Assembly (NCBI RefSeq): GCF_008831285.2
Contig: NC_045151.1
Span: 1,111,544-1,175,543, forward strand
Direction of reading: 5' to 3'
Length of the DNA: 64,000 nt
DNA from: Nymphaea colorata
Taxonomy: Eukaryota > Streptophyta > Magnoliopsida > Nymphaeales > Nymphaeaceae
Part shown: positions 1 to 11,025 of the stretch, one piece after another
Position numbering within the stretch: the stretch's first letter is position 1
How the letters are laid out: each line of letters opens with the position of its first letter
Made by a program: the position numbers and the translations under genes
The notes under the pieces: generated by a model
The model's database searches: none
Told to the model about the DNA's origin: nothing
What the model saw: only the letters and a program-made list of their open reading frames with translations

Positions 1-186
1 TACAAGTACTCGAGGGAGAACGGTGGAAACGATGTGAAAAGGAAAAAAAAAAACATGAAAGATGGTCCAGATTCAAACCAGTGGATGCACTGCGAGGCTT
101 CTGAGAGACTTTTCTTATACACAGGAAACTTTTGTTGTACGCGAGGAACCCCAAGAGTTTTCTGCTGGCGAGCGACTAAAGAGTAA
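1..186 (+). CDS. 3'-terminal coding piece of an unrecognised gene (partial)
   Basis: Frame 1 is open from the first base to a TAA at 184-186, giving 61 residues whose start lies outside the window. The piece begins with a basic Lys/Arg-rich stretch (KRKKKNMK, residues 13-20) that could be a nuclear localisation signal. It ends in a compact Cys/aromatic-rich tail (WMHCEASERLFLYTG, then RVFCWRATKE). This looks like real protein composition rather than random AT-rich spacer. An AATAAA-like signal follows at about 283. I do not recognise the family. A chance open frame of this length is possible, so the call is tentative. Confidence 0.35.
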   Translation, partial: YKYSRENGGNDVKRKKKNMKDGPDSNQWMHCEASERLFLYTGNFCCTRGTPRVFCWRATKE

Positions 187-1390
187 AGAGCGAAAATGCA
201 ACACCGAGGGCAGCAAGTCAACATCCAAAAGTAGTTCATCATTAAAATACTTCATGCTTAGCAAAGATCAAGCTTGAGGCTTCCAATAAAAGAGGATCTC
301 CAAATGATCTTCCTTGTAAATAGATCCAAAACAAATTGAAAGAATGAGGCAGATGGATTTGCCTTAATATGTGATGATCTTTGAAATTACTTTCTTATAC
401 CGCTTAAATACGTGAGCTAGAAATCCCCCAGTTCCATGTTACTGTTTTCAACATTTTTCAGTTCCTTGTAGTTCATGCTAACTTTAATTGCTCAAGTTGT
501 TGGTTGGAGGCTTGCGCCATCGAGAACCATCTATTCTCGGAAATTTGATCATGCCTGACTTATTCCACGATGCCGGCAGGTCCATTTTCATCCAAGACAA
601 GGTCACCTTGGATCATAATTATCGGAAATCACATTTCCTTTTTTCAGTCCTCGCTTTAAATCACTTGAATTACATCAATGATTACTAATATTATATTTTT
701 CAAACACTTGCTTTAACTTCCGATGAACATATTCAGGTTTCTTAGTCAAAAACTTATTGAGAAGCTTGGAGCTGAGATGCCAAAAGAAATGTGCCTTTGT
801 GCATGCCCTTTTTAAATATATAAATTACAGTTAGCAGCTAGGATTCACATACTACGGCAAGTTGTTTAACTCCCTGCTGAGAATAAGAGCACAGGCGACT
901 GAGGAATGAAGCCGGACAATCTATTTACTTAGTGCGCCGTTGATTAAGTGCAATATTTAGGAACATTTTTGCTCAAGTATCCTTTTTCTTTTCCAGTAAC
1001 TAGCAGGATAGAAAACATTCTCCACATTTGAAAGAGTCCATGTATTGGTTGATTCAGCTAAACAGTTAACAGCTAAGGAGAAATTATACAATCTCTACAT
1101 AACGTCGCCTGCCCACAGAAGAAACCTAACTTCACTGTAACATAAGTTAATTGGTAATCGGAAGAAAAAGAAACATGGGATTGCAAAGCAACATCTGGCC
1201 CACCACAAACATATCAATGGAAGAGGACTTAAAAGGATTCAAAAATATGGAAGAACTAGCCGATACCGTATAACCCTGAACCTAAACATGGTCAAGAGCA
1301 CTCAAGGTGGAACCAGAATAGCTTGTGGACAGTACTGAAATTAAAAAAGTAGCAGCAAAAATCATGAGAGAAAACTGGATAAAACAGAAA
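187..1390. other. intergenic spacer, no gene seen
   Basis: AT-rich sequence between the partial gene at the left edge and the stop of the hAT-derived gene. It should contain the 3'UTR of the partial (+) gene and, towards 1390, the 3'UTR of the minus-strand gene. The short open frames here (for example 488-688) show no recognisable domain. Confidence 0.5.
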
Positions 1391-3382
1391 CTAACAATTT
1401 GAATATAACGAGTCAGAAGTACCATCCAATTTGTCTTGCAACCAGTCTTGCGCACACATCAAAGCCTGCAGCGTTTGTAGATCTAGAGAACTGCGATATG
1501 TATCCAGCATTTTACTTCCAGTATTGAATGTTGAGTCCAGTGCCACTGTTGAAACTGGAATCCCCAGAATATCACGGGCCATCCTAGACAAAATAGGAAA
1601 CCTGGGCGTGTTAACTTTCCACCAATTTAAAATGTCAAACTCCACGTTACGTGGGAATACAGCTTCTTCTAGATATTGGTCCAAATCTGTTTTTGAGCGC
1701 TGGTTTTGAGTGGTTTCAGAAAGGTATTCATCAAATCCTCTCAACATATCTTTTGGATCGTTTGAGATGTTCATTGACAAGGTGACATTTGAATCACTTC
1801 CACCTCCCACCCGCCTGTTGTAATCTTGGGAAGGCAGAGTTGAATTGCAACCGGTTGCATATTCATTATAAAGACCGATGATTCCATCAAAAGTAGCCTT
1901 AATATGGTCAGCAGCATTCACACCATAGATTTGTGGATAGTAATACTCTACCAGCTTCATCTTGAACCGCGGATCTAAGACGACAGCAACTGCCAATATT
2001 AAGCTGCAAGTCTTCCAGTATGCGTCAAAATTTTCTCTCATCTTCAAGGCCACAGACCGAACAAACGCATCTCCACTTCTACACCATTCATTCAGCTGAA
2101 ACTTGATGCCACAAATCGAAGGGAAGTAAAGGTTCGAGGTTGGAGATTTTGTTGGTGAAAAAACATTAGACATTTCAACAAAGGGCTTCAGGATATTGGT
2201 GAGATGACTTGCCATTTCCCACTCTCTAGGAGCTGGTGCCAATATGTAGCCAGGATCAAGCTTTTGCAAACGTACCAATGCTTCCTTATATTCTAATGCA
2301 TCCTCGATCATGAGATAAGTGGAGCTCCACTGACTTGGAATATCAAGGCATAAGCTCGTTTGGCTATGGATTCGAGATTGATGAACAGCCTCATTAAACT
2401 TTTGTTCCCTTGCCTGTGAACTCTTGATATACTTGACAGTCTCCCGAATCTTATGAATCACCTCTTGTGCTGCTTCCAGACTATCATGGACAACGACATT
2501 GACAGCGTGGGCAGCACATCGCATGTGAAATGGCTGGCTCTCACTCACCAGCATCCTCTTCTGGAAGAGGGACTCCCTGATTCTGGCAACAAGATTTTCA
2601 CTCGTAAATGAACTGTCTAATGTCATCGCAAACACCTTATGATAAACGTTCCACTCCATCAGGCATGACTCAAGAATTTCAAAGAGTGCTTCGTCAGTGT
2701 GAGGTGATCCTATCATCACAAAATTTAGAATCTTCCTGTGCAACAGCCACTCATCATCAATGTAATGTGCTATCAAACACAGATACGCAACATTTTCGCA
2801 AGAAGTCCACAGTTCAGTAGTGAGGCTGACTCTACCAGAAAGATTTGTCAAGGTTCCTTTAAGTTTCTCATTCTCTTTCTCATATATCGCCAGGCAGTCG
2901 GCCTTAACGGTTTCGAGCGACACCATGCTGAACGCTGGCTGAAGATTGTTGACAAACGTTCTGAACCCAATGTGCTCCACGATAGAGAACGGGTAACCAT
3001 GCAGGATGATCATGTTTGCAAGATCAAGGCGACTCCTTTCGGGGCTGAACTTGAAGTTGCTAACAGTGACAGTCCTCTCCTTTCTTTTCCTGCCTACTGA
3101 AAGTATCTGCGGAGTCCCATCGGGATTGGGTCTTCTGGGGCACCTCTCTAGATGCTTTTTCAAATGTGATGTACCACTGCTAGTTCCTCCCACAAACTCC
3201 CTCTTGCAAAGCTTGCACAAGGCCATGTCTTTCCCATTCTTCTTGATTCTTTCGAAGTCATTCCACACTGCAGACCTCAACCTGCTCGGCCTCTTCCGAG
3301 ATATGGATTTGGACATCTGCACCATATCGCTGTCATTTTCTTCACTTGGACTCCGGGTGGGAGTGGTGGGGATGATGGACAT
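1391..3382 (-). CDS. BED zinc finger / hAT transposase-derived protein (RICESLEEPER/DAYSLEEPER-like)
   Basis: An intact single-exon frame of 663 aa. The N-terminus is Ser/Lys/Arg-rich. A BED zinc finger follows at about residues 29-83: the aromatic-containing lead VWNDFERI, then CKLC and HLKKHLERC supply the metal ligands. The middle is the RNase H-like hAT core (for example LTTELWTS near 190 and MRCAAHAVN near 290). The C-terminus, about 570-650, is the hATC dimerisation domain, with ILNWWK, FPILSRMARDIL and SSLDLQTLQALMCAQDWL. Family knowledge: RICESLEEPER/DAYSLEEPER proteins are domesticated hAT transposases that act as nuclear DNA-binding regulators. The full length, the lack of stops, the absence of visible terminal repeats or target duplications nearby, and a likely 5'UTR intron all favour a host gene over a mobile copy. 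The chosen ATG has a good context (CACCATGTCC). Confidence 0.88.
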   Translation of the reverse strand: MSIIPTTPTRSPSEENDSDMVQMSKSISRKRPSRLRSAVWNDFERIKKNGKDMALCKLCKREFVGGTSSGTSHLKKHLERCPRRPNPDGTPQILSVGRKRKERTVTVSNFKFSPERSRLDLANMIILHGYPFSIVEHIGFRTFVNNLQPAFSMVSLETVKADCLAIYEKENEKLKGTLTNLSGRVSLTTELWTSCENVAYLCLIAHYIDDEWLLHRKILNFVMIGSPHTDEALFEILESCLMEWNVYHKVFAMTLDSSFTSENLVARIRESLFQKRMLVSESQPFHMRCAAHAVNVVVHDSLEAAQEVIHKIRETVKYIKSSQAREQKFNEAVHQSRIHSQTSLCLDIPSQWSSTYLMIEDALEYKEALVRLQKLDPGYILAPAPREWEMASHLTNILKPFVEMSNVFSPTKSPTSNLYFPSICGIKFQLNEWCRSGDAFVRSVALKMRENFDAYWKTCSLILAVAVVLDPRFKMKLVEYYYPQIYGVNAADHIKATFDGIIGLYNEYATGCNSTLPSQDYNRRVGGGSDSNVTLSMNISNDPKDMLRGFDEYLSETTQNQRSKTDLDQYLEEAVFPRNVEFDILNWWKVNTPRFPILSRMARDILGIPVSTVALDSTFNTGSKMLDTYRSSLDLQTLQALMCAQDWLQDKLDGTSDSLYSNC

Positions 3383-3408
3383 GGTGCATATGATATATTG
3401 CTAAAGAT

Positions 3409-4537
3409 CTGCACAATGCCAAAGTTGGAACCAAATTTAACAAACAACATGGCACTAATAAAAATTGACAGTAGCACTTTAGCTAACAAAGACACACCAT
3501 CTACACACTTGCCCAGTGGAGTTCGCACAGCCCAACGCAGACCATACAGAATTCATTCATTCAGCAGAGAATTAAGGCCAATTATTCAAGTTGGTAGTTC
3601 AAATTTTGAACTAATATGATCAAATCCAACAATCTGCACATGAAGTGCGCATTGGAATAGCACAAAAAAAAAAAAAATTGGTTTCAAGTTCTGGACCATT
3701 AGGAAGCAGACCTTTCAACACCTGCAGGGAAAAAGGCTGAGGAATGCCCACAAAGCTCTGCTCCAACACATTCACAGCCCAAGCTGGAAGCAGGGAAGGC
3801 GGGCCTGAATGTCCGGATACATACACAAGTCGACCCGATCCGTTACCTGCGAAGGACTGGATCAGGTTAGGGCACAGATCCCATTTAGCCTGGCGTTCGC
3901 AAAACGCAGGGTCTGACTCCGAATCCAACCCGGCAAGGGAAGGGGGAAATCAGGCCTCTTCCAGGCAAGCCACCCAAATGAGAAAAAACGATGGATCCGA
4001 ACCTAAGCAATGACCCGCTCATATCCCCACCACTGTCCATCCCACTCAAAGAGAAGAGAACCATGAAAAACCAGAACGGATTTCCTCACCTTTCATTTAC
4101 GATCCGAGATTCAGAACGTGCACACAGAGAAGACACGGAGACCAAACAACAAAAGTACCAAGCGCATCAATTAAAGAGGGAAACGAAGTTTCAGCAGGAC
4201 TCTGAAAGAAGAAATCAAGTGTTTTTTTTTCTCAATCCTTTTGGGGGGGCGAGGTGGGGCAGAATCCTGCAACAAGCACGACCAAAATGCCCAATTTTCT
4301 TGCGAAATTGAGCACCACGAAGCAAAAGAACAAACACCCATCTCGCAGAACCACCGAACGTCAACAACACGGCCGGAAGAAACAGGAAAGGCGAAGAGAT
4401 AGAGAGGGAGAAGGGTGGGGAAGAGGGGAGGGGAGGGAAAGAGGCTAAGACAAACGGATTCCCGACCGTCTGTTGGGGAATTTAGACATGGGGAAAAGGA
4501 AGGAGCTTCCGAAAAAGAAGGGGAGGGGGTTGCTTAC
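3409..4537 (-). other. probable 5'UTR intron and upstream region of the hAT-derived gene
   Basis: On the minus strand a consensus donor (ACT|GTAAGC) sits at 4538/4537. A plausible acceptor (TTGTGCAG) ends at 3409, 26 bases before the ATG. Between them there is no coherent coding frame, only AT-rich and polypurine sequence. The proposed leader exon (about 4538-4680) is GC-richer and contains a CT/GA run, as plant leaders often do. The splice pair is inferred from consensus only; an alternative acceptor (TTTAG) lies 8 bases closer to the ATG. Confidence 0.45.
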
Positions 4538-5910
4538 AGTGTCGCCGGAATCAGTGCCTGGGTCGCCGGAGCAGACGGGTCTGGGTCTCTCTCTCTCTGA
4601 TGTGTGACGGCCTTGGAGCGGTGGTGGATCGAGAAAAGGGTTAGGGTTTCGGGCGGAACCCGAAACAAAAAGGGCGCTCCAGAAAAAGTTGCTGCTCCTA
4701 TTTCCATTTCCTCCCCATGTTTGGAGATAATTCCCGAAACATGCCTCTTCTCGAACGGCTAGTTATAAATGAGTCCCATAAATGAGTCGAGTTCGAGTGA
4801 TGCAAGCCCCACTCGTTTAAACTTAACTCAGCTCATGTGTTCCTCGTTTGTTAATTTTCATGAGAATGTCAGTAATTTTAATGAATTTTAACACTTTTTT
4901 ATAGTTTTTAATTTCATTTAAAAGAATAGTAATCAAATGACACCAGTTTAAATGAGTTGGGCTTCAGTTTGGACTCGGTTTAGCCAGACTAGATCGAGCT
5001 CACCTCATCAAACTCAAGTCGAGCTGAAACCGAGCATTGTGGACAAAAAAGATTATCTATAAGATGTGTAATGACCAAAATACCCATACTATGAAGAATC
5101 ATGAGACTCCCATCAGTTAACTTGAGTGCAATGCATCCACCCTTTGCAGTTTAATTTAAAAGAATTTAATTTAAAAGGATAGTATCTATGACATTCAAAC
5201 AGATCCCTACCAACTATGCTATGTTCGATGGAGCATTTTTTATGACTATGTCCAACAAAAAGAAACACAAAATTCTATGGTGGTTTAATCAAAGAAAAGA
5301 AATTATATTTGTCAATAAACACACACAAAAAATTGCTTCATACATTTTTTGGTAATGCTTAACACATTTATGCTATAAAATATATAGGGTAAAAAAATTA
5401 TTTAGATTTTGGGATCCAAACTACGGCGTTAAAAGTCGAGACGCTGTAAGAATATATTCACAAAAGGAAGTACCGTATTCATGTAATGTAAAAAAAAACA
5501 CAACTCTTTCACAAGTACTAGCAGTATCTTTTTTGAAAAAAATAAAAATAAAATAAAGCTAGGGGTTGAACACCAAAGTTTGACTCAATAAAGAAAGTTG
5601 TGACAAGAAAAAGGGGAAGATTAAGGCTTGTTTGGTAATAGTAGCACATTGTTATTGTTCTATAAATTTAGCCAAAGAATGAAATAGATTTATGATCTAC
5701 ACGGTATATTTCATGAATCTGTCTCAATTTTTGAGGTAGGATTTAAGAAAGATCAATCAAAACTAACCCCTCTCTCTCTCCTATTCAAAAGAGACCAATT
5801 AATGGGTAGAAACTTCACTTGATTTGAATCAGGCTATAAAATACTATACTAATGGAGGCAAATCTTGTTTCACCATACATAAATCTACAACTATTATATC
5901 ATGTAGACGA

Positions 5911-6112
5911 AGGAGCGGAGCTAGGATTTTTTTATGGTAGAGACCAAATTATAGTATCAAAATTTTAACATAGACTAAAATACAAATTTTCACATTTTTA
6001 TATTGATTAAACTAAAAATTTTAAAAGTTTACATATAAATGTTTTTTTTTTTTAAATATGAGGGAAATGCCAAGGTCCTGCCGGCCTCCCCTGCCTCGGC
6101 CCCATTGGCATC
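5911..6112 (-). repeat. dispersed GGCGGAGCCA-family element, copy 1
   Basis: About 200 bp, read on the minus strand: a G-rich head (rc of CCTCGGCCCC), an AT-rich body containing the family motif AAAATTTTGA.ACTATA.TTTGG, and a tail ending CCTAGCTCCGCTCC. The same head-body-tail layout recurs at 10187, 38648, 42841, 47826, 48687 and 50361. No clear target duplication was found for this copy. Confidence 0.5.
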
Positions 6113-8878
6113 CCAAAAGATAAGTACAAAAATCATACACGGCCATAGGAAGAACATAAGATGGTAAAGAATGAACGGACATGATTTATGAATCAACGCC
6201 TACTCAGAGGAGAGAAGAGGGGGCTCGAACAGACCATAGACAACGCAATGGATCCTTTCTCTGACCAGCCTGCCACGTTCAAGGTAGGTTAGGTGTGCTA
6301 CGTACGTCATATTGGTGCACATATTTTTCGTGCGCTAATATGACTAATGATAATGGAAAAAAAAAAAAGAAGCTTTTGGTGAGGATAAAAAAGGAAATAA
6401 AAAATATGAAAAGACATTATTTTTATATAATTACCAAAACGCCTTCATTTTCTTTTGGTGTATATGGGTTGCGTGCACCAAACGGCGCACACTCAAGTTA
6501 CTTTTAGGCGTCGGTGGTTGCGGATTTTTCGCTTACAGTATCAAAGGGGGAGACTTCTTGAAAAGAAAAAAAAAAAAAAAAAAGGGAAGCTGAAAACCTA
6601 TTGCTTGCAACTTCAAATTAATTAACGCATCTATATAAATGGTGATCTTTCAAATTCATTCCAAACTTATTATTGGCAGTCTGCAAACCAGAAAAATACG
6701 GACCGGTCTTGATTCAGTTTCTAATTTTTAAAATGGGAAAGAAAAGAAGCATAAGAAGTCTTTCCTGAAAATTAGAATGTCTGCAGAATTAAAAAACTTT
6801 GGGATCCAATATAATCAAATCATATATAAAAGAGAGTTGTTCCTGAAAAAGTAGTTAAATAGAGTACTCACTGTGAGTAAATGCACAGAAAAAAAGAAAA
6901 GAAAAGAAAGAATTGTCATTTCTTCCATTGCGGATTAGAAAGCCCATCCGTGGGAGACCAACTTTATCCGGCCTCAAAGGTAAACACTGGTTATGTGCAC
7001 ACCTGTGTAAACAATAAAAATTGTGTCCATAGAAATGTAATGACCAAAATGCCCCTGATTAAGTACAAAGTGAAACTTTTTATAAGGATATTAAATGTCT
7101 AAAAAGGTACATTTCTTTACAAAAATTTTTTAAGTACCCCAACCCCCCTTTCTTTTTTCATCGATGCCACCTGGTGCACCTATATTAAGATGCTACTAGG
7201 CAACAATAAAGTTACATTTGATAGTCTTTTGCATAAAAAAAGTGTGTTTTGCAAGATTCAAGCTCAATAAAATTCATGCTACATCTTAAAAACCATGTAT
7301 TTATGATTAGATTAGGGGTAGGTGTGTGTTTTATGATCTTAAATCCTTGAATTTGATATTCTAAGATCTCAAATTAGATTTGTTGAAACAAACACAACTT
7401 AACTGCTCGGAGGAATGCCCACATTAATTGTCCTTTAAGAGCAGACCATACCAAATGCTTTATGTGGCAATGATTTGTTGCGTTAATCCGTGAAAATTGT
7501 TGCTGTTTAAAATAGAAAAAAGCTAGCACCTTCCACACAATTCATATTGAAATCCCCAAAACATATATGAAGGTCCATTGTAGAAGGTGTAGGATACATC
7601 AGACACATCAAAGCCGGTTATATGCGTCATACTGATGCACAAAAGTATAGTCAATGACACAAGTACTTTTTGTTCACACAAAAACAACAAGTTTTTTTTA
7701 AAGATAAAAAAATAAAAATAAAAAAATAAAATGACTACAAATGACATGTTTTTTTTTTTAAATTACAAAAAACATTTTCCAACTCAATTGGTGATGTGGC
7801 GAGCAGTACCCACACCTCCACCGGCACCCGAGGTGACTCGGGTGGTCACAGTTCACCCATGTGACTTTAGGTCATAGTTTGTGTCTGATGCACACACATC
7901 ACGTACAAATAATTTTTTTGTAAAGTTTTATTGCTTTTTTAAATGATTTTTACGTTATTTTTAACATTTTGATAGTTTATGTGTTTGATATTGCTGCGAA
8001 ATGATCGGTTTGCGTAATGACATGGCATATCAGTTGATATGCATGATCTCTCGTATAGGCTTTTATTTTCTAATTTTTAGATTTTTAATTGGAAAAGTAA
8101 CTTAAATATTTTAAATTAATTCCTAAAATAAAAAGTAATAAACCCATATCGCCGGTGCATCGCATTGACAAAGGAATGAGAAAACGTTTAGTAAACATTA
8201 CAAAAAAGTTAAAGTGAAAAAAAAAAATCTAAGTAAGCATAAAAAAAAAAGTAAAAAAAAAGGTTTGAGTTGTGGTCAATATAAAACATAAACACAAATA
8301 TGGTTGAGCTGAGCCCCTACATTAGCTTATCAAAAAGGGTTTTGTGAAGGAAATGTTTTAAGTAACCGCTGTTTAACTTTTTGAAATTAACTTTTAAATA
8401 TAATGGATCCAAGAACTGAGCTATATGTCAACTATACATATAGAAAAAGTTATATATACAAGACAAAAAGCCTTTCAAATGTTTTTTGGTTGGGTGAATG
8501 GACCGAGTATACTTTTTGGGCTAAGAGCCAAAGCCCACAACCTCCTTTATTTGATTTGAGAAGTGCCCAAGGTTACGTCATTACCTAGTTTAGAATCTTA
8601 AATCATCAACAGGTGCCACTTAATATATTGATTCCACCCCATTAGTGTATGAGGATGCCAACTATTTCATATTTTTTATTTTTTGATGTTGTTTTTTACT
8701 TTTGAAATTATTTTTGTGAATATTACATACTTAATCTTTTTTTATCCTAATGCTTATGCATAATTATGGGTCGTCGTGATACACGTTGTTTCATGAGATT
8801 AACACATCGCCCACATCAATGCACTTAACAACATTTCATGAAACCCTAAAAGTTTTCATCACTAACTCATTGTATAGA

Positions 8879-9008
8879 GTGCATAAAATTTCGTGCGCCA
8901 ATATGGTTAATGACAAAAGCACATTTCATTTACATGAAAAAAATAAGTTTTTGGTAAGATAAAAATGAAAAAAAAAAATCAAATGACTACAAAGGACACA
9001 CTTTTTTT
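8879..9008 (+). repeat. second dispersed non-coding repeat family (representative copy)
   Basis: This copy carries GTGCGCCAATATGG.TAATGACAAAAG, then an A-rich stretch, then TGACTACAAAGGACACA. Similar sequence is at about 6300-6420 (GTGCGCTAATATGACTAATGA), 7615-7750 (ATACTGATGCAC, AGTCAATGACA, TGACTACAAATGACAT) and more weakly at 15208-15330. No termini or target duplications could be set by eye, so the element class is unknown. Confidence 0.4.
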
Positions 9009-10186
9009 TTTGGATTAAGTTAATTGTTCCAATTAGCAACAAATTCAAGTTCAAAATAAGACTGTTGGCCTCACACTCACACGGAAGTGTTTCTGTGTGT
9101 GGCTTTGCGGTAAAGACTTACAACGACAGTCTTACATCCTTATCTATGTTATATATGTCTTTTGAATTAATCTTGGCTGTACCTTTTTTAGTTCAGACCA
9201 GAACTCGTTATGTAGCACGTTGTATAAAATATTTGAGTTAGTTTGAGTTGGGTCATTACGGTTGCTATCAGATCTATTCACACACACACACACACAAAGG
9301 ACGCTAGATTATAACATGCACCCGCATTAACTAATTCGTCTCAGTAAGAGCAGTTGGCCCTAGATTGAAGTTTTTAAGTAATTATCTTCCTAAGAGCTAG
9401 CAGCTTACTTTGAAGTTGAATTAAATTACTATTCTTTTAAAAGTTTGAATAGTTGAATTCATGTGCAAATTGTCTTCATCTTTACCTTTGTTTTCTAGCG
9501 AGTGGGGGAGATCCCCTGGCCGGCTGAAGGCCGATCGCCCACCCAACCCCTCCTACTTATAGGATATAGTATCTGCTTTTGGTATCTTGGCATGTCGTCC
9601 CTATTGCGCTTCAACTTTTTCGTTGGTAGCCTCCTTCTTGTAGCAACACAAAAAGTTGACACAATGGGAATTCGACAAAAGTTATAATTTACTCTACAAA
9701 TTAAGCTTCAAAAATATTGAGCACCAGTCTTCCTGCTACCATTGAGGCTCTTTTTTCAAATGATAGTAACTAAGAAGAACAGGTTAGCAAATTGGCGGGC
9801 TGGAGTTAAACATGAATTAATGGAAGTGCGCACGAGGCCTGGAATGGAGACCAGAGATCATAGAAATGGTCCATGTTCGGATCGGAACTCTAGACATTCT
9901 GATCGATGGACCTTTGATTCTAATAGGTTCTCTGTGAGCCTTCACCTGTTTGCAGCAAGCAATTAAGGATGTAAATGGATTGGATTTGGATTGAAGATTT
10001 GACCGAACAGCTCCAAAAAAGATGGACATGAAAAAAAAAAAATTAACAGCTGATTAAGAAATTGGAACAGGTTTGGATTTAAGAAATGGCAGCATATATA
10101 TTTAAATTGGTTTTGAATAGGTATGACGATCTAATTTGAACTTAGATTCAAATTTTGATAAATTACATATGATAAAAGCTATATCT

Positions 10187-10400
10187 AGGGGCGGAGCCAA
10201 GGGGGGCTGGTAGGGGCCTTGGCTGCCATCAGTTTGAAAAAAAAAATCAATTTTTTTTATGCAAATTTCAAAAGTTTTAGTTTAATATATATAAAAGTTA
10301 TTAAAATTTTATTTCGTCTCATGTTAAAATTTTGAAACTATAGTTTAACCTCTGCAATAAAAAAAATTCCAGACTCCATTTCTGGCATGGTATTGGCATT
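10187..10400 (+). repeat. dispersed GGCGGAGCCA-family element, copy 2
   Basis: Begins AGGGGCGGAGCCAAGGGGGG, continues with an AT-rich body including TTTTGAAACTATAGTTTAACC, and ends in a decayed CCAGACTCCATTTCTGG that corresponds to the CTCCGCC end of better-preserved copies. Confidence 0.5.
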
Positions 10401-11025
10401 AGTAGTGCTGAGAAAGACCGCAGTAAAACCACTAAAGCATAGATGCAAGGTTTGTCTCTGCCAAAGTTTTTGAGCATAGTAGGCAAATTCGCCAATCCGA
10501 AGTTATAAGTCACGAGTTAGAGATTAACAAACAAGTTTGGATGTTCTTTTTAATCATATGTTGTTGAATACTGAAGTGTCATTTTTTGAATTGTGAAATG
10601 TCACAAACTTTACTAAATAGACACAAATACTCATATTACATGTTATTTAATTTTAGTTGATGAAAAGAATCAGACATGAAATCCAGACACAAACTTATCT
10701 TCTTCATCTATTTATAAAAAAATACAAGACAAAAAGTATAACCCAACTCAGCAATCTTCTGTGGATCCGTGTCTGAGTTACGGTTCGCAAACTATACTGC
10801 AGGGTCATAACTTACACAGATATGAGATAACATTGCATTTCTCCAAAATAATCAATAACCAATTGAACAATGAGCAAACGATTGCGAGGAATGAACCTGC
10901 ACTCTCTCTCATTTCTCTGTAGTTGGGGAGAAGTTACATGCACCACTAATCAACCAATATAAATCATGAAACAAGTGATCAATGCCAAAAGGAACCAACT
11001 AGTTTCAGGCAAGCTTGGATGATCT

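Larger units (their letters stand above)
4700..11025. other. gene-free spacer with transposon remnants
   Basis: AT-rich sequence with poly-A/T tracts and no supportable gene. Recognisable content: a remnant rich in GAGTCGAG/ACTCAAG motifs at about 4785-5030 (related to the elements at 34160 and 41089), a GCGGAGCTAGG-type element copy at 5911-6110, copies of a second dispersed family near 6297, 7540-7760 and 8879-9005, a foldback-family remnant at about 9964-10180, and another GGCGGAGCCA copy at 10187-10400. Short open frames here have no domain support. Confidence 0.6.
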
